A DNA stretch of 64,000 bases from NCBI RefSeq assembly GCF_049801075.1, contig NZ_JBNAGG010000001.1:806001-870000 (forward strand). Reading direction: 5' to 3'. The notes under the pieces are model-generated. The model was not told the origin of the DNA. It saw nothing but the letters and a program-made list of their open reading frames with translations, and made no database searches. Both the position numbers and the translations under genes were made by a program. Numbering within the stretch: the stretch's first letter is position 1; each line of letters begins with the position of its first letter. This stretch comes from Maritalea sp049801075. GTDB taxonomy: Bacteria; Pseudomonadota; Alphaproteobacteria; Rhizobiales; Devosiaceae. Shown here piece by piece: positions 1 through 8,537 of this stretch.

Positions 1-78
1 GCGGACACTCACATGCATTTATTAGCGCGCACATCAGCGCGTTTAAAAGCCGATGCCTATATTAGCTCCTTACTATGC

Positions 79-108
79 AATTTTTGCTGTTTACGTTCAG
101 CAAAAATT
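79..108. terminator. AT-rich inverted repeat downstream of guaA
   Basis: Eleven-base arms (79-89 and 98-108) are perfectly complementary around an 8-base loop, with A and T runs inside the stem. It lies about 125 bases beyond the guaA stop, so it could end guaA transcription or that of a gene left of the window. There is no clean T run after the stem. The rest of positions 1-233 shows no supportable gene. Confidence 0.35.
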
Positions 109-233
109 TTAATTCTTCAGCGCCAAGCTTTGACATAAAGTTACCAAAACTTCCGGCTGGTGCAATTTTGCGCAGCCCCTTTCTTCATTGCAAAAAAACG
201 TTGGCAATGTCGATTTAGGGGTTGCGCCAGTCC

Positions 234-1802
234 TCACTCCCACTCAATCGTCCCTGGGGGCTTTGAGGTCACATCATAAACGACCCGGTTGATGCCTTTG
301 ACTTCGTTGATGATGCGTGTGGCGGTGCGGCCTAGGAATTCCATATCATAGTGATAGAAATCAGCGGTCATGCCATCAACAGAGGTGACGGCGCGGAGTG
401 CGCACACAAATTCGTAGGTGCGGCCATCGCCCATCACGCCAACGGTTTGTACGGGCAGCAACACGGCAAATGCCTGCCAGATTTTGTCATATTGGCCGGA
501 CTTGCGGATCTCATCGAGATAAATCGCGTCGGCTTTGCGCAAAATGTCGGCTTTTTCTTTGTTTATGCCGCCGGGGCAGCGGATGGCCAAGCCAGGTCCG
601 GGGAACGGATGGCGGCCGACAAAGCTGTCGGGCAAGCCAAGCTCGCGGCCCAGATCGCGCACTTCGTCTTTGAACAATTCGCGCAATGGCTCGACCAGCT
701 TCAAATTCATTTTTTCCGGCAAGCCGCCCACATTGTGGTGAGATTTGATGGTCACGGATGGACCGCCGGTGAAGCTTACGCTTTCAATCACGTCAGGATA
801 AAGTGTGCCTTGCGCCAAGAACTCTGCGCCGCCCACTTTCTTCGCTTCTTCTTCAAAAGTCTCAATGAACAAGCGGCCAATGATTTTGCGCTTTTCTTCC
901 GGATCAGACTTGCCGTCCAACTCGCCCATGAATGTGTCTTCAGCGTCCACATGAACCAATGGGATGTTGTAATGGTCGCGGAACAAGGTCACCACCTCTT
1001 CCGCTTCATTCATCCGCATCAAGCCATGGTCCACAAAGATACAAGTGAGTTGATCGCCAATGGCTTCGTGGATCAACACGGCTGCAACAGATGAGTCCAC
1101 ACCGCCGGACAAGCCGCAAATCACTTTCGCGTCGCCCACTTGCTCGCGAATGCGCTCGATTGCCATTTCGCGATAGGCCGCCATGGTCCAAGAGTTATCG
1201 CAGCCACAGATTTTGTGCACGAAATTCGAAATCAGTTTCGCGCCATCTGGTGTGTGTACAACCTCAGGGTGGAACTGCACCGCAAAGCGCTTTTTCGCTT
1301 CGTGCGCGATCAGAGCAAATGGCGCGCCGGGCGATTTGCCTTTCACCACAAACCCTTCAGGAATATCCACCACGCGGTCGCCATGGCTCATCCAAACAGG
1401 ATATTTCTGACCGACTTCCCAAACACCTTCAAACAGCGGGCATGGTGCGGTGATTTCCACATCAGCGCGGCCAAATTCGCGGTGATCGCTGCCTTCAACT
1501 TTGCCACCAAGGGCCATGCACATGGCTTGCTGACCATAGCAAATGCCAAACACGGGCACATCCAGCGCCCAAATGTCGGGGTGAATATCTGGCGCCATGT
1601 CGTCGGTCACGCTGGCCGGGCCACCGGACAGGATCACGCCTTTGGGCTTGAGGGTTTCAAGCTTGTCGCCAAGATTGTTGAAGGGATGAACTTCGCAATA
1701 AACGCCCGCCTCGCGTACGCGACGTGCAATAAGCTGGGTCACTTGTGAACCGTAGTCCACAATGAGGATATTTTGGGTGGTGTCGTGAGTAAGGTCTGTC
1801 AT
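234..1802 (-). CDS. guaA: GMP synthase (glutamine-hydrolysing)
   Basis: Amidates XMP to GMP using glutamine and ATP, the last step of GMP synthesis in the cytosol. The 522-residue length is normal for the family. An N-terminal class I glutamine amidotransferase domain carries the nucleophile in GICYGQQ (Cys88) and the HPE of the triad near residue 176. A PP-loop ATP pyrophosphatase follows with SGGVDSS near residue 235, and the C-terminal dimerisation domain contains PFPGPGL and ends in the usual TIEWE. The gene stands 91 bases downstream of a DMT transporter gene on the same strand. guaB, the preceding step, lies 8.5 kb away on the same strand, so the two are not in one operon. Identity is secure. 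Confidence 0.98.
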   Translation of the reverse strand: MTDLTHDTTQNILIVDYGSQVTQLIARRVREAGVYCEVHPFNNLGDKLETLKPKGVILSGGPASVTDDMAPDIHPDIWALDVPVFGICYGQQAMCMALGGKVEGSDHREFGRADVEITAPCPLFEGVWEVGQKYPVWMSHGDRVVDIPEGFVVKGKSPGAPFALIAHEAKKRFAVQFHPEVVHTPDGAKLISNFVHKICGCDNSWTMAAYREMAIERIREQVGDAKVICGLSGGVDSSVAAVLIHEAIGDQLTCIFVDHGLMRMNEAEEVVTLFRDHYNIPLVHVDAEDTFMGELDGKSDPEEKRKIIGRLFIETFEEEAKKVGGAEFLAQGTLYPDVIESVSFTGGPSVTIKSHHNVGGLPEKMNLKLVEPLRELFKDEVRDLGRELGLPDSFVGRHPFPGPGLAIRCPGGINKEKADILRKADAIYLDEIRKSGQYDKIWQAFAVLLPVQTVGVMGDGRTYEFVCALRAVTSVDGMTADFYHYDMEFLGRTATRIINEVKGINRVVYDVTSKPPGTIEWE

Positions 1803-1893
1803 GGCGACGCTTTACCCCCAATTGTGAGATTCCGCAACCGGGATTCGCGCCGAAATCAGCAAAAAGTGTGCGCTTTTGACGGTTTTGATTGTT

Positions 1894-2352
1894 TTATCGC
1901 GTGATCACCAGCAACGCACCAAGAAAGACCATCCCTGCCCCCGCAATTGCCTGCATGTTGAGCGGACGCATTTTGAGCTCGAACAGCCCGAAATGATCGT
2001 AAAACAAGCTAGCGAGAATTTGCCCCACAATCACCAGCAGAATAAAGGGCGCGACACCCAATCGTGGCACGGCGAAGATGGAAACGAGCACTTGATAAAC
2101 CCCAATCAGTGCACCCAGCCATACCCAGTCTGGCATAGATTGAAACGCGCCGCTGTTGGGCCAGCGCACGCCAGTTAGAATGGCAACCAAACCAATGGCA
2201 CAAGTGGCGATGATGAACGCCACCAGCGTTGCGGTGATGGGATTGCCGAAGCCGATGGCCATGCGGGCATAGATGGGGCCTTGCGCCGCGATCAAGGCGC
2301 CGCCAAGAACAGCTGCGACCATCAGTGCGCCAACTGCCCAAGCTGCTGGCAT
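1894..2352 (-). CDS. DMT-type small membrane transporter (DUF606/YdcZ-like)
   Basis: A 152-residue very hydrophobic protein with about five predicted membrane segments. It resembles the small DUF606/YdcZ branch of the drug/metabolite transporter superfamily, whose members usually have about 140-150 residues. The substrate cannot be read from sequence. Its ATG shares one base with the stop of the GNAT gene upstream (TAATG), so translation of the two is probably coupled. The gene is last in a regulator, acetyltransferase, transporter operon, which suggests that one compound is acetylated and exported or taken up under control of the XRE-cupin protein. That functional link is inference. Confidence 0.8.
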   Translation of the reverse strand: MPAAWAVGALMVAAVLGGALIAAQGPIYARMAIGFGNPITATLVAFIIATCAIGLVAILTGVRWPNSGAFQSMPDWVWLGALIGVYQVLVSIFAVPRLGVAPFILLVIVGQILASLFYDHFGLFELKMRPLNMQAIAGAGMVFLGALLVITR

Positions 2353-2885
2353 TATGCCCGGGCCTCATTTATCGTTTTGTACATATAGGTTGTGGCGTGG
2401 AAATTCTCGTCCGTGGCGTTTTTGCCGTAATTGGGGATGATCCCGGCCACCTTATAGCCCATGCGATGATAGAACGGCTCGGCTCCGCCGCCCGTGCGCG
2501 TATCCAGCGTGATTTGCCAGCGGTAGTGGGTCCTTGCCTCTTCTTCCAGCTGCGCGATCAGTTGGTTGGCGATGCCTTTGCGGCGATGGTCTGGATGCAC
2601 CATCATTTTCGCAACTTCGCCACGATGGGGCTGATTGTCGGGCATGGCTAAAATCAATTGTGCTGTGCCCACGGCTTTGCCGTCCTCCACAGCCAAAAAC
2701 AGCGCGCGTCCCCCGCTCTCAATCTCTGGTCGGATATTTTGCCGCCAAAACTGGCGGGCGCGTTCCGCGCTCAATGGCGCGATAAAGCCAACGGCCGCAC
2801 CATTATTGACGGTGAGCTGCAAAATCTCCACCAGCTCATCAAAGTGCTGATCAAATTGGTCCAATGTGGCCCGAAAAATCTGCAT
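2352..2885 (-). CDS. GNAT family N-acetyltransferase
   Basis: A 177-residue GCN5-related N-acetyltransferase, expected to move an acetyl group from acetyl-CoA to an amine. The acetyl-CoA loop is visible around residues 98-110 (HPDHRRKGIANQL, the Q/R-x-x-G-x-G/A type motif). It is preceded by the beta-4 strand AKMMV and followed by the C-terminal strand and YHRMGY. The substrate is unknown. The gene begins six bases after the XRE-cupin gene and overlaps the transporter start by one base, so all three are co-transcribed. Drug or amino-acid acetylation are both possible roles. Confidence 0.88.
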   Translation of the reverse strand: MQIFRATLDQFDQHFDELVEILQLTVNNGAAVGFIAPLSAERARQFWRQNIRPEIESGGRALFLAVEDGKAVGTAQLILAMPDNQPHRGEVAKMMVHPDHRRKGIANQLIAQLEEEARTHYRWQITLDTRTGGGAEPFYHRMGYKVAGIIPNYGKNATDENFHATTYMYKTINEARA

Positions 2886-2891
2886 ATTTCC

Positions 2892-3443
2892 TCACACAAG
2901 CATGATGAGATAATCCGCACCGCTATCGGGCGGGGTGATAAATTCTGAGCTGGCGAAAAGCTGGTAGCGCAAGCAGTCCCCTGCTTTCAGGCTATAATGC
3001 TGGTCATCGATACGGATAAACAACGCGCCGTCCAACATCACCAAATGATGCTCCAGCCCAGCCAGTGAAGGTTGATCGTAGGTGATTTGATTGCCCGGTT
3101 CTAACTGCCCGCGAATAATCTCGCCCTTAAGCTTGGCCGCAGGGGGCGAAACTTTGGTGCGGGTGAAGCCGGTTTCTTCATCATGCCAAATTTCTTGGTC
3201 GACCTGGCGCACCAGCGGCACAAATTCATCCTCCACCATGGCCATCAGGCGTGACAAGGGCAGGCGGTAAACGGCGCATAATCTGCCTAATACTTCTGCG
3301 GTAGGGCTCACCTCGCCTTTTTCCAACCGCGACAGGGTTGCGCGGCTAACACCGGATTGTTGCGCCAATTGATCCAAGGTCAGCGCTGCATCCTGCCGCA
3401 AAGTTTTCAATCGCTCTGCCAATTGCGATGTAAAATAATCCAT
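2892..3443 (-). CDS. XRE-family transcriptional regulator with C-terminal cupin domain
   Basis: A DNA-binding regulator with an N-terminal helix-turn-helix of the XRE type (residues about 8-62, with LAQQSGVSRATLSRLEKGEVSP) and a C-terminal small cupin barrel (residues about 110-180) that normally binds the effector. The start at 3443 (MDYFTSQ) is chosen over an upstream ATG at 3497. A GGGG-type ribosome binding site precedes 3443, and the longer form would add 18 residues with no family counterpart and would place an inverted repeat inside the coding sequence. It heads an operon with GNAT and DMT genes, the usual setting for regulators of amine or amino-acid detoxification. The repeat upstream suggests autoregulation. 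Confidence 0.9.
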   Translation of the reverse strand: MDYFTSQLAERLKTLRQDAALTLDQLAQQSGVSRATLSRLEKGEVSPTAEVLGRLCAVYRLPLSRLMAMVEDEFVPLVRQVDQEIWHDEETGFTRTKVSPPAAKLKGEIIRGQLEPGNQITYDQPSLAGLEHHLVMLDGALFIRIDDQHYSLKAGDCLRYQLFASSEFITPPDSGADYLIMLV

Positions 3444-3452
3444 ATCGACCCC

Positions 3453-3480
3453 ATTTTCTCTAAAATGAGATATTTTCTCA
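3453..3480 (-). promoter_or_regulatory. Candidate operator of the XRE-cupin operon
   Basis: The sequence TGAGATATTTTCTCA (3466-3480) is an inverted repeat with 5-base arms, and ATTTTCTC occurs twice, 19 bases apart (3453-3460 and 3472-3479). Both sit 10-37 bases upstream of the preferred start codon of the regulator. Position and symmetry suggest autoregulation, which is inference. Confidence 0.45.
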
Positions 3481-3659
3481 TATATGGCAAGAGGCAAATT
3501 GCAGCTGATTTAGCTTTTCATTAGATGATTTAGGCGAATTCACTTGACTTTAGGGCCGCATAATGTTGTTTGGCCCATGATTTGGACCGGCCCGAAAATA
3601 ATTTTTGGCCACGCGCTATCAGAATGACACCCTGTCATATGCCGAGCAAAACGACTCGG

Positions 3660-5015
3660 ATGCTGCCGGCGCCAACAACGAAAGATATTCCATTGAGTTT
3701 TGAACTATTCGGCTTAGCAAAGCCGATCCTTGCCGTTTTGCCTAAACTTGGGTTGAACGAGCCCACCCCTATTCAATCAAAAGCTATCCCAGCTGCATTG
3801 GATGGGCGCGATATTGTGGGCCTCGCCCAAACAGGCACCGGCAAAACTGCCGCGTTTGCTTTGCCAATCGTGCACAAGCTGCAAGCCCAAGGGCCTGCGC
3901 CGAAGAACAAGCGTTTGCGCGCACTTATCCTTTCGCCAACTCGCGAGTTGGCCGCACAGATTCACGAATCTGTTCGCAACTATTCTGCCCGCACCAATTT
4001 GCGCGTGGCCACCATTGTTGGCGGCGTGTCCTACCGGGTGCAGAAAAACCAATTGCAGCAAGGCGTTGATATTTTGATCGCCACGCCTGGCCGTTTGCAA
4101 GATATGTTGAAGCAAAATGCTTTGACCCTTGATGATGTGCAAATGGTTGTGCTTGATGAAGCTGACCAGATGCTCGACATTGGTTTCTTGCCTGCCATTA
4201 AAGAGATCCTGAACTTGACGCCAACTGAGCGCCAAACACTTCTGTTCTCTGCCACAATGCCAAAAGAAATCCGCAAGCTGAGCAATTCACATTTGCACCA
4301 GCCGCTTGAGCTTTCTGTGCCATCAAACAAGCCAACTGCCGACAAAATTGAGCAGCGCGTAATTTCGATGAGCAAAGCAGAGAAAATCGAAGCGATTTCT
4401 GATGTGCTTTTGGAGCATGAAGACAAAACTGCCATCGTTTTCACCCGCACAAAGCGCGGCGCAGATAAAGTGGCAAAGCGTCTTGGCGTTTCAGGCATCA
4501 AGGCCCAAGCCATTCACGGCAACAAGTCACACAACCAGCGCGAGCGTGCGTTGAAGCAATTCAAAAAAGGCGCCTGCAAGGTTCTTGTGGCCACTGATAT
4601 TGCCGCGCGCGGCATTGACGTGCCTGGCGTTGGCCTTGTGGTCAACTATGAATTGCCAGAAGTGGCTGAAAGCTATGTGCACCGCATTGGCCGCACGGCA
4701 CGTGCTGGCGCATCTGGTTTGGCAATTTCATTCTGCGACCCGGAAGAGCGCCCCTATTTGGGCCTGATCCAACGCCTCGTGCAGTTGGACATTCCCGCCG
4801 TGGATTTGGAAGGTGAAGAAGTGGAAATTGAAATTCCACGTGGCGCACCACCAAAACGCAATCAACGCCGTGGTCGCGGTGGCCCACCACGTGGTGGCCG
4901 CAACCGCAATGGTGGCGGTGGCCGCGACGGACAGAACAAAAATTCTGCACCGAAAAACGGCCCACGCAAAGGCGGCAAACCCCGCAATCGCAAGCCACGT
5001 CGCGATGCAGCTTAA
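3660..5015 (+). CDS. DEAD-box ATP-dependent RNA helicase, RhlE type
   Basis: Unwinds RNA secondary structure using ATP, in ribosome assembly or RNA decay. All core motifs are present in order: the Q motif (FGLAKPIL...PTPIQ), AQTGTGKT (Walker A), PTRELA, TPGR, DEAD, SAT, a TRTKRG/VATDIAARG block and HRIGRTARAG. After the core comes a long basic Arg/Gly/Asn-rich tail (last 60 residues or so), typical of RhlE-type cold-adaptive helicases and able to bind RNA. The frame is open from a TTG at 3570, with ATG codons at 3624, 3639 and 3660 and a TTG at 3693. None has a strong ribosome binding site, so the start is uncertain; 3660 leaves a normal short N-terminus. A strong terminator follows. Confidence 0.95.
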   Translation: MLPAPTTKDIPLSFELFGLAKPILAVLPKLGLNEPTPIQSKAIPAALDGRDIVGLAQTGTGKTAAFALPIVHKLQAQGPAPKNKRLRALILSPTRELAAQIHESVRNYSARTNLRVATIVGGVSYRVQKNQLQQGVDILIATPGRLQDMLKQNALTLDDVQMVVLDEADQMLDIGFLPAIKEILNLTPTERQTLLFSATMPKEIRKLSNSHLHQPLELSVPSNKPTADKIEQRVISMSKAEKIEAISDVLLEHEDKTAIVFTRTKRGADKVAKRLGVSGIKAQAIHGNKSHNQRERALKQFKKGACKVLVATDIAARGIDVPGVGLVVNYELPEVAESYVHRIGRTARAGASGLAISFCDPEERPYLGLIQRLVQLDIPAVDLEGEEVEIEIPRGAPPKRNQRRGRGGPPRGGRNRNGGGGRDGQNKNSAPKNGPRKGGKPRNRKPRRDAA

Positions 5016-5042
5016 TTAAGCCACTAAGACCAAAATATCTTG

Positions 5043-5071
5043 AGCCGCTGGATTTTCCAGCGGCTTTTTTT
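5043..5071 (+). terminator. Rho-independent terminator of the RNA helicase gene
   Basis: Ten-base perfect stem (5043-5052 with 5056-5065), TTT loop, followed by a run of T. It lies 28 bases after the helicase stop codon. Confidence 0.9.
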
Positions 5072-5202
5072 GTTTTGACTGATGTGAATTTTGGTCAGAT
5101 GGAATGTGCACCGGGCAATTGTCTGTTACTTTTGAATCAAGATATCTTGGTCTGGGCAGAACCGGATTCTGTGTTCAGATTTCTCAGAGAAAGGCATGTA
5201 TC

Positions 5203-5604
5203 GTGATTGGCTATACCATGGTGGGCACAAATGATCTCAAACGTGCACAGGATTTCTACAATCCACTCTTCGACTTGATGGGATTGTCGCCATGTTACCA
5301 AGATGAACAAGTTGCCTCGTGGGGCGATCGTGATGATGAGACAGTGCCGCGCTTTTTCTCCTGCTATCCATTTGATGGAAATCCCGCTAGCGTAGGAAAT
5401 GGCGCAATGACAACGTTCAGGGTGCCAACGGCAAGCTTGGTCGATGCGCTTTATGAAAAGGCACACGCGAATGGTGGAAGAGACGAAGGAAGCCCGGGCT
5501 ACCGTCCTGAACGATATGGCGATAAGTTCTATGTTGCCTATATTCGTGACCCAGATGGAAATAAGCTGGCCTTCGCTTGCTATGACGGGCCATCAAATCC
5601 GTAA
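5203..5604 (+). CDS. VOC family protein (glyoxalase/bleomycin-resistance fold)
   Basis: A 133-residue single vicinal-oxygen-chelate domain, with the opening strand VIGYTMVGTNDLKRAQDFY and the closing strand FYVAYIRDPDGNKLAFACY. Such proteins are metal-dependent lyases, dioxygenases or drug-binding proteins, and the substrate cannot be assigned. The GTG at 5203 is taken as the start because AGAGAAAGG sits about ten bases upstream and the family starts at this strand. The frame is open upstream to 5104, but those residues are not VOC-like. It follows the helicase terminator, so it needs its own promoter within about 130 bases. Confidence 0.8.
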   Translation: MIGYTMVGTNDLKRAQDFYNPLFDLMGLSPCYQDEQVASWGDRDDETVPRFFSCYPFDGNPASVGNGAMTTFRVPTASLVDALYEKAHANGGRDEGSPGYRPERYGDKFYVAYIRDPDGNKLAFACYDGPSNP

Positions 5605-5770
5605 TGCTCGCTCACAACAATATCGAACATCGTGATCATCAGTCAGATCATTGACGAATTTTGTAAGATGCCTTCGGCAAAACAATTACTGAGCAGGTAT
5701 GCGCCAAAGACTGGCGACAACTCTCGGCCATCAAGTGTCAGGGAGTAATTTCGGATATGTTTGAAACACG

Positions 5771-6220
5771 CTAGTCAGCTCGCCCAACATCTGATTGATG
5801 CCAGTTCAGAAATTCAAAGTGCCTATGCTTCTGAAATTCTTGCGTGCTGGTGGCCTCATTCCAGATTTCTTTTGCAGCGCCCCTGACAGCGGAGATGTAC
5901 TCTGCACAGTCTAAAATTCGAGTTTCGCTCTGTTTCCACTTGATCGTCAGGGTTTCCTTGTATCGCGAAGCAATTAGCGGCTCTGGCTCGACAAGTAGAT
6001 CAAACTTACGCAGCCCTTCAGGCATTTCGGAGATACCAATCAAACATTTCATCCAATTTAAGACATCAGTATTTGTTTCCCCAATTTGACCTTCACTTCC
6101 GACAATCAAAATTGAACCGGTTTCTCCATAGATTTCACTGTCGTGTTCTTCTGGATGTTCAATAGTCCAAATTATCCGCACAGCATTTCCCGGGAAAATC
6201 ATTGGTTCAGCGTAGAACAT
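5771..6220 (-). CDS. Hypothetical protein, second gene of an orphan pair
   Basis: 149 residues that I do not recognise. The composition is protein-like and acidic: rich in Glu and Ile with two or three Trp, no signal peptide and no membrane segment, hence probably cytosolic. The reading frame overlaps the end of the upstream small gene by 14 bases, which argues for co-translation. An internal ATG at 6202 is an alternative start. Local DNA is more AT-rich than its surroundings, which is compatible with recent acquisition. The size and arrangement would suit an immunity or antitoxin-like protein, but nothing in the sequence proves that. Confidence 0.55.
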   Translation of the reverse strand: MFYAEPMIFPGNAVRIIWTIEHPEEHDSEIYGETGSILIVGSEGQIGETNTDVLNWMKCLIGISEMPEGLRKFDLLVEPEPLIASRYKETLTIKWKQSETRILDCAEYISAVRGAAKEIWNEATSTQEFQKHRHFEFLNWHQSDVGRAD

Positions 6221-6389
6221 CGTTTTCAGGATCTATGTTATCCAACCCAAGTTCAACTCTATCCAATTGAAAAGCATCGCATTGCTGCTGCGCAAGCGAT
6301 AGCAGCTCATAATAGGCATATTTACGACCAAGCTCGAAGCTGTCGAGCTCCGACGCATCTTCAAACCTCTTGGCATTTTCAACGATCAA
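6207..6389 (-). CDS. Small hypothetical protein, first gene of an orphan pair
   Basis: About 60 residues, predicted helical, with FELGRKYAYYELLSLAQQQ in the centre and a short acidic end (LGLDNIDPE). No named family is recognised. The start is a TTG at 6389 with only a weak ribosome binding site, so the true start is uncertain. It overlaps the 149-residue gene by 14 bases in a different frame. The 235 bases upstream (6390-6624) are AT-rich, hold no gene I can support and may carry the promoter. Confidence 0.5.
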   Translation of the reverse strand: MIVENAKRFEDASELDSFELGRKYAYYELLSLAQQQCDAFQLDRVELGLDNIDPENDVLR

Positions 6390-6624
6390 TTCAAAAAAAC
6401 TCGAAGATAGTGATAATAATTTGCGTTTGTGGATGTCATGCTACTTAGCTAAATCAATTTAAAAAATTTAGTGCATTGCACGTCTTCTTGTTAGACATGT
6501 CAACCATTGCCCAAGAAATTACTAATCTGAGAAAATACACTTGATTAATAATCCATTGGACTGACTTTTTCGCGTAGAAGCGCTTACACATTTGGATAGA
6601 ACATCGTGATGTGTTTGGTGCAAC

Positions 6625-7023
6625 TCACCTCGTCAACCGCAGATAGGAACGGCTTTTAGAGAGCAGCTTTAGCATCACGAAGAACAAGATGTAGGAGCTG
6701 AAGATCACGCCCATAAACTTCCTGGCATCGGGCCCAGGCCAAAGATAGATCATCACTGCACCGTGCCCTATCAATGCCGCGATGAGTGCAAATTTGTGGC
6801 CACGAAAAATCGAAATAAATAGGCCGAGCGTGGAAACCGCGACCAAGAACTGAGTTGCGTAGTGAAGTGTTATGCCAAAACCCACGCCCCGCGACTTGCC
6901 AAAAACTTCCAAGATTGAAGCGATGACAAGGGACAATGACACCCAATCAACTGCCGCAAGCACTATAATCAGAAGTGCGCTGAGAAGAATATTCTTCGAC
7001 ATTTCCATAAGTGCGATTTTCAA
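6625..7023 (-). CDS. Small integral membrane protein of unknown function
   Basis: 132 residues with four hydrophobic helices (about residues 10-38, 52-70, 74-95 and 103-120) and a basic C-terminal tail (KSRSYLRLTR), so the C-terminus is probably cytoplasmic. No family is recognised. The start is a TTG at 7023 with AGGA very close, or ATG codons at 7008 or 7002. It lies 29 bases after the HD-GYP gene on the same strand and could be co-transcribed with it. It belongs to the AT-rich orphan patch between 5.6 and 7.0 kb. Confidence 0.6.
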   Translation of the reverse strand: MKIALMEMSKNILLSALLIIVLAAVDWVSLSLVIASILEVFGKSRGVGFGITLHYATQFLVAVSTLGLFISIFRGHKFALIAALIGHGAVMIYLWPGPDARKFMGVIFSSYILFFVMLKLLSKSRSYLRLTR

Positions 7024-7052
7024 CTTTCCTACGAAACGTCGAATACTCAGCC

Positions 7053-8453
7053 CTACACGGCCACTTTGAGTTCGCCTGCGTGGTTATCGAGCGTTGGCAA
7101 TTGGTCAAATTTGGCAATGGCCGCGCATAGGGCGGTAAAGCAAATGGGGTCGATGGCGTCATCCACCATTTCGCGCATAATGCCGAGCGCTTTTTCAACC
7201 GGCATCGCCGCGCGATAAGGTCGGTCGGCGGTTAAGGCATCGAATATGTCAGCCACCGTTACGATGCGGGTATCCATGTCGATTTCATCGCCCTTAAGGC
7301 CATATGGATAGCCCTTACCGTCTAGCCGTTCATGGTGACCGCCCGCAACGGGCGCAATGTCACCAAAGGCTTTGATGTTGTCCAAAATCTCTTCGGAGAA
7401 CACGGGATGTTTTTTGATTTCCGCAAATTCTTCTTCATCCAGCCGCCCCGGCTTATCCAACACCGAGTTGGACACACCTAGCTTACCAATATCGTGCAGC
7501 AACGCAGCGCGGCGCAGCCAGCGGCGTTTTTCCGGCGAGAAGCCCATTTGTTCTGCGATCAAATCAGCAAACAGTGTTACGCGCTCTGAATGGCCTGCCG
7601 TGAATGGGCTTTTGCTGTCCACCACTTGCGCAAAAGCTTGTGCGATGTCGTCAAGATAATCCTCATCGGCGATGCGCGCGCTTTGTCCCGGCTCAAATTC
7701 ATAAATGATGTCAGAAAGGTCATCGCGTTCCAGCATGGCCCAGTAGGCTTCATCGTGCTCAAGCTCCAAAAAGGCTTCGACCACTTTGGGGTTGAACCAT
7801 GTGCCAGCGCGGTTGCGCACGGCCTTAATCGCCTCTTTGCGTCCGTCATTCATAAAGAACACATCTGCCACCTGCCCCAGCAGCGCGATTTGCGAATAGA
7901 GTGGAATTTCGAGACCTTCCAGCTTGTCAGGCTGGCCTGTGCCGTCCCAATGCTCGTCTAAGTTCAAAATGCCTTGTTGAACATTGTCACTGAAGTGCAT
8001 TTGCCGTGCAATTTCGGCGCCACGCTGGCAGCGGGTTTCAATCAATTCTTTTGAGATTTGTCCGCCATGGCGCAAGGTTTTCACAATCGAGCGAAACTTG
8101 TCCGCCATATTGGCCTTCACACCGGACTGTGTGATCACAAAATTCAGCACTTGTGGCAAACTGCCATCGACCTTTTTGAACTCATTTTTAAAGGTCAAAT
8201 CGCATGCGATATAGTGGGCACAAATCCGCGCGGCGTTGCTCGAACACCCCAAATCTTTCAGCAAAATGGTATAGTAAAGGTCTGACAATTGCGCTTGCGG
8301 CAGTCCTAACTTTTGCCCCACTTGCAGCCCTGTCCAGCAGGCGCGCACGCAATGGCCAACGGGTTGGCCCTCGGTGATATCCAGCGCATGGCTGAGCGCA
8401 GCCAAAAGTTCTGCCAATCTGATATGTTGGGTCGTATTTTGCGCAGTCGCCAT
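7053..8453 (-). CDS. Tandem HD-GYP domain phosphodiesterase (first copy degenerate)
   Basis: Predicted cyclic-di-GMP phosphodiesterase without membrane segments. Numbering from the frame's first ATG (8471), the C-terminal HD-GYP domain is complete: H294, HD at 326-327 in LLHDIGKLGV, H355, HH at 379-380 and GYP at 387-389. The N-terminal half is a decayed second copy: H40 is kept, the HD dyad reads KD (72-73, LLKDLG), and the GYP block reads DEHWDGTGQP (172-181). That half probably serves as a partner or sensor domain. The start at 8453 (MATAQNTT) is preferred because AGAGGCGAAG lies directly before it. With the GGDEF-EAL protein near 18 kb it is the second c-di-GMP enzyme in the window. Confidence 0.92.
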   Translation of the reverse strand: MATAQNTTQHIRLAELLAALSHALDITEGQPVGHCVRACWTGLQVGQKLGLPQAQLSDLYYTILLKDLGCSSNAARICAHYIACDLTFKNEFKKVDGSLPQVLNFVITQSGVKANMADKFRSIVKTLRHGGQISKELIETRCQRGAEIARQMHFSDNVQQGILNLDEHWDGTGQPDKLEGLEIPLYSQIALLGQVADVFFMNDGRKEAIKAVRNRAGTWFNPKVVEAFLELEHDEAYWAMLERDDLSDIIYEFEPGQSARIADEDYLDDIAQAFAQVVDSKSPFTAGHSERVTLFADLIAEQMGFSPEKRRWLRRAALLHDIGKLGVSNSVLDKPGRLDEEEFAEIKKHPVFSEEILDNIKAFGDIAPVAGGHHERLDGKGYPYGLKGDEIDMDTRIVTVADIFDALTADRPYRAAMPVEKALGIMREMVDDAIDPICFTALCAAIAKFDQLPTLDNHAGELKVAV

Positions 8454-8509
8454 CTTCGCCTCTGACAACAAGTTTAATAAGTCCGAGGCGATAGATTATG
8501 TGACTTGCT

Positions 8510-8524
8510 TTAACGTTCCGCTAA
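8510..8524 (-). promoter_or_regulatory. Weak CtrA-like box upstream of the HD-GYP gene
   Basis: On the minus strand it reads TTAG-N7-TTAA, one mismatch from TTAA-N7-TTAA, about 55-70 bases before the HD-GYP start. One-mismatch matches are common by chance, so this is only suggestive beside the better boxes in the window. Confidence 0.2.
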
Positions 8525-8537
8525 AGCACCAAACATT

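Noticed and set aside
1..233. Possible end of a gene from left of the window (open frame 1-138)
   Set aside because: A frame of 45 codons without family features in AT-rich sequence; it could be chance. Not reported as a gene.
351..1748. Plus-strand frames opposite guaA
   Set aside because: guaA is certain by motifs over its full length; these are shadows.
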